NCBI GenBank assembly: GCA_945787265.1
Contig: CALZHS010000101.1
Location: forward strand, 1 to 6,461
Direction of reading: 5' to 3'
Origin: an uncultured Gammaproteobacteria bacterium
GTDB lineage: Bacteria; Pseudomonadota; Gammaproteobacteria; GCA-001735895
Length of the DNA: 6,461 bases
A model generated the notes under the pieces. That model worked only from the letters and a program-made list of their open reading frames with translations. It did not search any database and had not been told where the DNA came from. The position numbers and the translations under genes are program-made. Positions 1 to 4,377 of this stretch are shown here, piece by piece (the stretch's first letter is position 1; the number at the start of each line of letters is the position of its first letter).

Positions 1-13
1 ATAATCGCGGGCC
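1..13 (+). promoter_or_regulatory. probable -10 box and discriminator of the tRNA-Val promoter (cut by window edge)
   Basis: The first five bases, ATAAT, would complete a perfect TATAAT if the base before the window is T. They are followed by a GC-rich stretch (CGCGGGCC) that resembles the discriminator of growth-rate and stringently controlled stable-RNA promoters. Transcription would start near position 12, about ten bases before the mature tRNA 5' end at 23. The -35 box lies outside the window, so this is a partial call. No terminator separates the tRNA from thrS, so this promoter may also serve thrS. Confidence 0.35.
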
Positions 14-22
14 TGATTTTAT

Positions 23-99
23 AGTCGCGTAGCTCAGTTGGTTAGAGCACCACCTTGACATGGTGGGGGTCGGTGGTTCGAATCCACTCGCGACTACCA
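23..99 (+). tRNA. tRNA-Val with anticodon GAC
   Basis: All cloverleaf arms can be paired by eye. The acceptor stem is AGTCGCG (23-29) with CGCGACT (89-95). The D arm starts GCTC and closes with GAGC. The anticodon stem CCACC/GGTGG encloses the loop TTGACAT, with anticodon GAC at 57-59. The T arm carries the standard TTCGAAT loop, the discriminator base is A96, and the 3' CCA is encoded (97-99). From the D arm to the T arm it closely matches the E. coli tRNA-Val(GAC) I recall, but the acceptor stem differs and starts with an A-U pair. It reads the valine codons GUC and GUU. The thrS start codon lies only 49 bases downstream with no terminator between, so cotranscription with thrS and release by tRNA processing is likely; that is inference. 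Confidence 0.98.
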
Positions 100-112
100 A
101 TTTGTGTATCAA

Positions 113-133
113 GTGGCCTTTGGTAGGGGTCAC
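113..133 (+). promoter_or_regulatory. thrS leader hairpin mimicking the tRNA-Thr(GGU) anticodon arm; candidate ThrRS operator
   Basis: Bases 113-119 (GTGGCCT) pair with 127-133 (GGGTCAC) in seven consecutive pairs, two of them G-U. The 7-nt loop 120-126 reads TTGGTAG. In anticodon-arm numbering this gives U33, anticodon GGU at 34-36 (bases 122-124) and a purine at 37, as in tRNA-Thr(GGU). The Shine-Dalgarno core GGAG (138-141) begins five bases after the stem. In E. coli, ThrRS represses its own translation by binding an anticodon-like stem-loop just upstream of the thrS Shine-Dalgarno. Position, loop size and loop sequence here all fit that role. A weaker alternative pairing, 112-116 with 133-137, overlaps it. 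The structure is seen in the sequence; the regulatory function is inferred. Confidence 0.6.
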
Positions 134-148
134 CACTGGAGAAACAGC

Positions 149-2047
149 ATGCCGCAGATTACTCTTCCGGACGGATCTCAACGCGATTTCGATAAATCGG
201 TATCGGTAATGGATATAGCCAATGATATCGGCCCCGGGCTGGCCCGTGCGACGCTTGCAGGCAAGGTCGACGGTGAGCTGGTAGATGCGGCTTACCTGGT
301 TGAACGGGATGCCAGGGTCGCGATTGTTACTAACCGCGATAGTGAAGCACTCGAATTACTACGACATGATGCCGCGCATGTCATGGCGCAGGCAGTACAG
401 GAGCTTTACCCGGGCACCCAGGTAACCATTGGCCCGGCGATTGAAGATGGTTTTTATTACGATTTTGCACGTCAGGAACCATTCACGCCCGAAGACCTGG
501 TCGAGATTGAAAAGCGCATGCACGAAATCGTCAAGCGTGATTTGCCGATCGTGCGAGAAGTCATGGACCGCGAAACGGCCAGGCAAACCTTTGCTGACAT
601 CGGTGAAACCTACAAAGTCCAGATAATCGAAGACATAATTCCCGAGGGCGAAGAAGTATCGATCTACCGACAGGGTGAATGGTTCGATGTGTGTCGGGGG
701 CCACATTTACCCTCCACCGGCAAGCTCGGCGATGGCTTCAAGGTCATGAAGGTCGCCGGAGCCTATTGGCGCGGCGATTCAAAAAACGAAATGCTGCAAC
801 GGATTTACGGTACTGCCTGGCCTGATAAAAAGCAGTTGAAAGCCTACCTGCATCGACTCGAGGAAGCCGAGAAACGCGATCATCGCAAGCTTGGGCGCCA
901 GCTGGAGCTGTTCCATCTGCATGAAGAGGCACCGGGATCGGTGTTCTGGCATCCCAAGGGCTGGACGCTGTTTAATTTGCTGATCAACTATATGCGCAAG
1001 CGCCAGGAAGATGCCGGCTATATTGAAGTCAATACGCCGGACGTCATGGATCGAAGCCTGTGGGAAACTTCTGGGCACTGGGAAAATTACCGCGAACACA
1101 TGTTTTCCACTACAACTGAAGACGAGCGCGTGTTTGCATTAAAGCCGATGAATTGTCCAGGATCGGTGCTGATGTTCGCGCAGGGTTTGAAAAGTTATCG
1201 TGACCTGCCGTTGCGCATGGCAGAATTCGGAAAGGTACATCGCTATGAACCCTCCGGTGCTTTGCACGGATTGTTGCGGGTGCGCCACTTCACCCAGGAC
1301 GACGCCCATATTTATTGCACCGAGGAACAAATGGAGCAGGAGTGCATTGATGTCATTGCGCTGGTGCTCGACATCTACAAGGACTTCGGCTTTGAGGATG
1401 TCGTGATCAAGTTTTCAGATCGGCCCGAAAACCGTATCGGTGCGGATGAAATCTGGGACAAGCTGGAAAGCGCTTTAACCAACGCGCTTGACAGTATGCA
1501 ACTCGAGTATCAAGTGTTTCCCGGCGAGGGCGCTTTTTACGGACCCAAACTCGAATTTGTGCTGCGTGATGCGATTGGACGTGACTGGCAATGCGGTACC
1601 TTGCAGGTCGACATGAACCTGCCCGAACGCTTCGATATTTCCTATGTGGCAGAAGACGGTGATCGGCATCGACCAGTCATGTTACACCGCGCATTATTCG
1701 GTTCACTAGAGCGATTTTTCGGAATTCTGGTCGAACATTACGAAGGTAAATTTCCGGCCTGGTTGGCGCCAGTTCAGGCCGTGGTGATGAATATTACCGA
1801 CAAACAGGCGCCATATGTCGAAAAAGTCGAAAAAATGCTTAAAAATCAGGGAATCAGGACGATTTCTGACTTGAGAAACGAAAAGGTCGGGTTTAAAATT
1901 CGCGAGCACACTTTGCAGCGTATTCCATACCTGCTCGTGGTCGGTGATCGCGAGGTGGAAGAAGAACAAGTTGCGGTGCGCAGCCTGGGCGGTGAAGACC
2001 TGGGTTCATTAGCAGTCGACAAGTTTGTCGAACTGGTGCGACAGTAA
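149..2047 (+). CDS. thrS: threonine--tRNA ligase (ThrRS)
   Basis: A cytoplasmic class II synthetase that attaches threonine to tRNA-Thr and clears mischarged serine. The product is 632 residues, close to the usual 640. The TGS domain covers about residues 1-61. The editing domain follows with H73, H77, C182 and H186, the editing-site residues of the family. The catalytic core has zinc ligands C336, H387 and H513, motif 2 around R365 (RYEPSG, then RVRHFTQDDAH) and motif 3 (HRALFGSLERF). The C-terminal anticodon-binding domain starts near residue 535. The frame is open upstream to a GTG at 104, but ATG 149 is preferred: GGAG at 138-141 is well spaced, MPQITLPDGS is the family's normal N-terminus, and the upstream part would cross the leader hairpin. 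RYEPSG and the residues around it are closer to what I recall from alphaproteobacterial than from enteric ThrRS; this is an impression only. Confidence 0.98.
   Translation: MPQITLPDGSQRDFDKSVSVMDIANDIGPGLARATLAGKVDGELVDAAYLVERDARVAIVTNRDSEALELLRHDAAHVMAQAVQELYPGTQVTIGPAIEDGFYYDFARQEPFTPEDLVEIEKRMHEIVKRDLPIVREVMDRETARQTFADIGETYKVQIIEDIIPEGEEVSIYRQGEWFDVCRGPHLPSTGKLGDGFKVMKVAGAYWRGDSKNEMLQRIYGTAWPDKKQLKAYLHRLEEAEKRDHRKLGRQLELFHLHEEAPGSVFWHPKGWTLFNLLINYMRKRQEDAGYIEVNTPDVMDRSLWETSGHWENYREHMFSTTTEDERVFALKPMNCPGSVLMFAQGLKSYRDLPLRMAEFGKVHRYEPSGALHGLLRVRHFTQDDAHIYCTEEQMEQECIDVIALVLDIYKDFGFEDVVIKFSDRPENRIGADEIWDKLESALTNALDSMQLEYQVFPGEGAFYGPKLEFVLRDAIGRDWQCGTLQVDMNLPERFDISYVAEDGDRHRPVMLHRALFGSLERFFGILVEHYEGKFPAWLAPVQAVVMNITDKQAPYVEKVEKMLKNQGIRTISDLRNEKVGFKIREHTLQRIPYLLVVGDREVEEEQVAVRSLGGEDLGSLAVDKFVELVRQ
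1871..1899 (+). promoter_or_regulatory. candidate sigma-70 promoter inside thrS for the infC operon
   Basis: TTGAGA (1871-1876) and TAAAAT (1894-1899) each differ from consensus at one position and are separated by exactly 17 bases. A GC-rich discriminator-like stretch (TCGCGAG) follows, and a start would fall near 1906, about 200 bases before infC. E. coli also drives infC from promoters inside thrS. Against it, the bases encode DLRNEKVGFKI, a conserved ThrRS segment, so some of the match may come from protein constraint, and a terminator-like hairpin at 2045-2074 lies between this site and infC. Confidence 0.4.
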
Positions 2048-2074
2048 TCCGGTTGTAAGACCGGATTAATTTTT
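2045..2074 (+). terminator. terminator-like hairpin overlapping the thrS stop codon
   Basis: Bases 2045-2053 (TAATCCGGT) pair perfectly with 2060-2068 (ACCGGATTA) around a 6-nt loop. The stem is followed by A and five T residues (2070-2074). This is the form of a Rho-independent terminator on the + strand, and its 5' arm begins with the TAA of thrS. The T-run is short and the outer stem pairs are A-T, so partial read-through, meaning attenuation, is plausible. It would lower infC-rpmI-rplT transcription relative to thrS, or end thrS transcripts if an infC promoter lies downstream of it. I found no convincing promoter between 2074 and infC. Confidence 0.6.
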
Positions 2075-2090
2075 GCGAGTAACATTGCTT

Positions 2091-2096
2091 AGGGAG
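2091..2096 (+). promoter_or_regulatory. ribosome binding site fixing the infC AUC start
   Basis: AGGGAG lies eight bases before the ATC codon at 2105-2107. The reading frame is closed by TAG at 2090-2092, so initiation must occur after it. Between that stop and TTG 2201 there is no ATG, GTG or TTG in frame. ATC is the only codon with suitable spacing that also gives a full-length IF3 N-terminus. Confidence 0.85.
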
Positions 2097-2104
2097 AGTC
2101 CCAA

Positions 2105-2623
2105 ATCGCAGACAACAAACAGAGCCGTCTGAACGAAGAGATAACAGCGCCGGAAGTTCGGCTTATCGCGGATGACGGCGAGCAAAAAGGTATTGTTTCC
2201 TTGGAAGAGGCCCAGCAGATGGCGATCGACGCTGGCGTGGACCTCGTAGAGTTGGTGCCGGATGCCGAGCCGCCGGTCTGTCGATTGATGGACTACGGCA
2301 AGTTCAGGTTTCAGCAAAAGAAGAAGTTGCATGATCAGCGCAAGAAACAGCGCCAGGTGCAAATCAAGGAAATCAAGTTTCGACCCGGTACCGAAGAAGG
2401 TGATTACCAGGTCAAGCTGAGAAAACTGACCGAGTTTATTGAAATCGGCGATCGGGTAAAAGTGACGGTTCGTTTCCGCGGTCGGGAAATGGCTCACATG
2501 GAACTCGGAACCCAGCTGCTCGAGCGAGTAGCAGAGGACACCAAGGAATTTACGACCGTGGATCAGTTTCCGCAGTCGGAAGGGCGCCAGATGACGATGT
2601 TACTGGTGCCAAAGAAACGCTAG
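2105..2623 (+). CDS. infC: translation initiation factor IF-3, AUC start codon
   Basis: IF3 binds the 30S subunit, blocks premature 50S joining and rejects non-canonical start codons and non-initiator tRNA. From ATC 2105 the product is 172 residues (E. coli 180), beginning MADNKQSRLNEEI. The N-domain (about 1-70) ends in the family signature EPPVCRLMDYGKF, with Y64. A Lys/Arg-rich linker (about 68-83) follows. The C-domain (about 85-172) contains IKEIKFRPG and the VTVRFRGREM strand and ends in LLVPKKR. A conventional search would start at TTG 2201 and lose 32 residues. E. coli infC starts at AUU, and IF3 represses itself by discriminating against that codon; the AUC here should act the same way, by inference. 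It ends in TAG. rpmI follows after 89 bases. Confidence 0.96.
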   Translation: MADNKQSRLNEEITAPEVRLIADDGEQKGIVSLEEAQQMAIDAGVDLVELVPDAEPPVCRLMDYGKFRFQQKKKLHDQRKKQRQVQIKEIKFRPGTEEGDYQVKLRKLTEFIEIGDRVKVTVRFRGREMAHMELGTQLLERVAEDTKEFTTVDQFPQSEGRQMTMLLVPKKR

Positions 2624-2635
2624 CCGCTCGATTTT

Positions 2636-2712
2636 AGTGGACTAGCCACTTCCCGAAGACGCGTCTCCGGCGTCCAGGGACTATTAACGTAAACTTTAAA
2701 CGGGAGTTTAAG
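2636..2712 (+). promoter_or_regulatory. rpmI leader with competing pairings; candidate L20 translational operator
   Basis: Several pairings can be read here. A hairpin joins 2636-2640 with 2646-2650. GACGC 2658-2662 pairs with GCGTC 2670-2674, and its loop segment GTCTC 2663-2667 can pair with GGGAC 2677-2681, which makes an H-type pseudoknot. TTCCCG 2650-2655 can pair with CGGGAG 2701-2706, which covers the rpmI Shine-Dalgarno. Alternatively 2695-2700 pairs with 2707-2712 and leaves that CGGGAG exposed in a 6-nt loop beside the ATG. In E. coli, L20 represses rpmI-rplT by binding a pseudoknot in this same interval that occludes the rpmI start region. The pairings are seen; L20 binding is inferred, and not all of them can form at once. 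Confidence 0.5.
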
Positions 2713-2910
2713 ATGCCAAAGATGAAATCAGTCAGTGGCGCTGCCAAGCGTTTCAAACGAAATGCGGCAGGCGGCTACAAGCGCAAGCAATCGCACTTGC
2801 GTCATATCCTCACCAAGAAATCGAGCAAGCGTAAACGCCAGCTGGGCGAGAAGCTTGATGTCCATGCTAACGACGTGCAGTTGGTGCGTCGCATGCTTCC
2901 GTATTCGTAG
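2713..2910 (+). CDS. rpmI: 50S ribosomal protein L35 (bL35)
   Basis: A small basic protein of the large ribosomal subunit. Its 65 residues equal the usual family length. It begins MPKMKSVSGAAKRFKR and contains the hallmark HLRHILTKKSSKRKRQL (about residues 28-44), with Lys/Arg throughout as expected for an rRNA-binding protein, and ends in LPYS. The Shine-Dalgarno GGGAG (2702-2706) lies six bases before the ATG and takes part in the leader pairings described above. The stop is TAG, with an in-frame TAA two codons further on (2917). rplT starts 12 bases after the stop, so translational coupling is likely, as in E. coli, where repression of rpmI is passed on to rplT. Confidence 0.98.
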   Translation: MPKMKSVSGAAKRFKRNAAGGYKRKQSHLRHILTKKSSKRKRQLGEKLDVHANDVQLVRRMLPYS

Positions 2911-2922
2911 GGGGATTAAGTT

Positions 2923-3285
2923 ATGCCAAGAGTAAAAAGAGGCGTTACCGCACATGCCCGCCACAAGAAGGTCCTCGACAAGGCCAAAGGCTACCGTGGT
3001 GCACGCAGTAAAGTATTTCGCGTCGCCAAGCAGGCCGTTACCAAGGCCGGGCAATATGCATACCGCGATCGGCGTCAACGCAAGCGCCAGTTCAGGGCGC
3101 TGTGGATAGCACGTATCAATGCCGGTGCGCGTGAAAACGGGATGTCGTACAGCGTATTCATGAATGGGCTCAAAAAAGCCTCGATTGAAATCGATCGCAA
3201 GGTGCTTTCAGATATTGCCATTTTCGATAAGCCCGCCTTTACCGCGCTGGTTGAAAAAGCCAGGGCTGGCCTGGAAGCCGCGTAA
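2923..3285 (+). CDS. rplT: 50S ribosomal protein L20 (bL20)
   Basis: An early-assembly protein of the large subunit that binds 23S rRNA, and in E. coli the repressor of its own operon. At 120 residues it is close to the usual 118. The N-terminal half is the long basic rRNA-threading extension (PRVKRGVTAHARHKKVL, AKGYRGARSKVFRVAKQAV). The globular C-terminal half carries RALWIARINAGARENGMSY and an FDKPAFTALVEKA end. In E. coli the C-terminal domain alone can repress, and that domain is complete here. A purine-rich Shine-Dalgarno, GGGGGA (2910-2915), starts on the last base of the rpmI stop codon, seven bases before the ATG. The stop is TAA. A strong hairpin follows within 12 bases. Confidence 0.98.
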   Translation: MPRVKRGVTAHARHKKVLDKAKGYRGARSKVFRVAKQAVTKAGQYAYRDRRQRKRQFRALWIARINAGARENGMSYSVFMNGLKKASIEIDRKVLSDIAIFDKPAFTALVEKARAGLEAA

Positions 3286-3296
3286 AGCTCCCGTTA

Positions 3297-3325
3297 TCAA
3301 CGGCGGGGTAAATCCCTGCCGTTGA
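3297..3325 (+). other. strong intergenic hairpin between rplT and pheS, no U-tract
   Basis: Bases 3297-3308 pair with 3314-3325 in twelve consecutive pairs, one of them G-U, around the loop TAAAT. GAAAAC rather than a T-run follows on the + strand, and no T-run follows on the minus strand either, so it is not a standard intrinsic terminator in either direction. It sits where E. coli has the pheM leader peptide and the pheST attenuator. Possible roles are an RNA processing or stability element that sets the ribosomal-protein to PheRS ratio, or part of pheS translation control. The structure is clear; the role is unknown. Confidence 0.65.
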
Positions 3326-3342
3326 AAACATTGGCCGAATAA

Positions 3343-4365
3343 ATGTCTCAAGATCTTAAAGCCCTGCTGGAGCAGGCTTCTCGCTCGATCAGCCAGTCCG
3401 ACGACATGGCCGCGCTCGATGCCGTGCGGGTCGCCTACCTGGGCAAGAAAGGCGAGCTGACGGCCCAGTTGAAAAATCTCGGCCAGTTACCCGCCGCGGA
3501 CAGGCCCGCCGCGGGCCAGGCGATAAACCAGGTCAAGCTCCAGATTCAGGAGCTACTGGAATCGCGCCGATCGGCATTGAGTGATGCCGAAATCGCGTCA
3601 CGACTGCAAACTGAAACGGTTGATATTTCACTACCGGGAAGAAGAATCAGCGCGGGCGGGTTGCACCCGGTTACGTTGACGATGAATCGTATCGATAAAA
3701 TGTTTGGCAAGCTCGGTTTCGATATTGCCGAGGGTCCCGAAGTCGAAGACGACTTTCACAACTTCGAGGCCCTCAATATCCCCGAGCAGCACCCGGCACG
3801 CGCAATGCACGATACCTTTTACTTCGATGACGGGACGTTGTTGCGCACGCATACCTCGCCGGTACAAATTCGGGTAATGCAAAACCAGGAGCCACCTTAC
3901 CGGGTGATCGCACCGGGCCGGGTGTATCGTTGCGACTCGGATTTAACGCACACTCCGATGTTTCACCAGGTGGAAGGCCTGCTGGTCGACGAAAATGTAT
4001 CGTTCGCCGATCTGAAAGGAACCCTGGAGGAATTTCTCAAGCTTTTCTTCGAACAGGAAGAGTTGAAGACTCGCTTTCGACCGTCTTATTTCCCTTTTAC
4101 CGAGCCATCGATGGAAGTCGATATCAGTTGCGTTATGTGTTCCGGAAGCGGTTGCCGGGTATGCAGCCATACCGGCTGGCTGGAAATTCTGGGTTGTGGC
4201 ATGGTGCATCCCGAAGTGTTCCGCCATACCGGTGTCGATAGCGAAAAATATACCGGCTACGCCTTTGGACTGGGAGTAGAGCGTATGGCCATGCTGCGTT
4301 ACGGGGTCAATGACTTGCGACTGTTCTTCGACAATGATCTGCGATTCCTGCAGCAATTTACCTAG
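3343..4365 (+). CDS. pheS: phenylalanine--tRNA ligase alpha subunit
   Basis: The catalytic chain of the alpha2-beta2 class II PheRS, which charges tRNA-Phe in the cytoplasm. At 340 residues it is about 13 longer than E. coli PheS. The N-terminal coiled coil (about 1-90) is the tRNA-contacting arm. The core has GGLHPVT, motif 2 (GRVYRCDSDLTHTPMFHQVEG, about 192-212) and motif 3 (AFGLGVERM, 307-315). A307 matches the Phe-pocket alanine known as A294 in E. coli. Most of the extra length is a loop with C263, C266, C271 and C274 (CxxC-4-CxxC), a zinc-knuckle-like insert that I recall from many non-enteric PheS proteins. The start is fixed by an in-frame TAA directly before the ATG and by N-terminal similarity. 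No good Shine-Dalgarno precedes it. The stop is TAG. Confidence 0.98.
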   Translation: MSQDLKALLEQASRSISQSDDMAALDAVRVAYLGKKGELTAQLKNLGQLPAADRPAAGQAINQVKLQIQELLESRRSALSDAEIASRLQTETVDISLPGRRISAGGLHPVTLTMNRIDKMFGKLGFDIAEGPEVEDDFHNFEALNIPEQHPARAMHDTFYFDDGTLLRTHTSPVQIRVMQNQEPPYRVIAPGRVYRCDSDLTHTPMFHQVEGLLVDENVSFADLKGTLEEFLKLFFEQEELKTRFRPSYFPFTEPSMEVDISCVMCSGSGCRVCSHTGWLEILGCGMVHPEVFRHTGVDSEKYTGYAFGLGVERMAMLRYGVNDLRLFFDNDLRFLQQFT

Positions 4366-4377
4366 CCGGTTAGCACA

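Noticed and set aside
104..148. Upstream GTG start for thrS adding 15 residues (MYQVAFGRGHHWRNS)
   Set aside because: It has no Shine-Dalgarno, begins five bases after the tRNA, crosses the leader hairpin and adds residues absent from the family. ATG 149 has GGAG well placed and gives the normal N-terminus.
2053..2085. Possible infC promoter TTGTAA ... TAACAT just upstream of infC
   Set aside because: The spacer is 21 bases, the -10 matches only four of six positions, and the -35 lies in the terminator-like stem.
2066..2497. 143-codon minus-strand open frame opposite infC
   Set aside because: It is a shadow of infC with no recognisable product and no supporting context. Other minus-strand frames opposite thrS, pheS and pheT were rejected for the same reason.
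2201..2623. infC starting at TTG 2201
   Set aside because: It would remove the first 32 residues of the IF3 N-domain, which are clearly encoded in frame from ATC 2105 behind a good Shine-Dalgarno.
2657..2666. Perfect 10-base palindrome AGACGCGTCT in the infC-rpmI gap, possible protein-binding operator
   Set aside because: As DNA it matches no operator I recognise, and the same bases are better explained as part of the RNA pairings proposed for the rpmI leader.
3930..4241. 103-codon + strand frame inside pheS
   Set aside because: It is an out-of-frame shadow of strongly conserved pheS motifs 2 and the cysteine insert.
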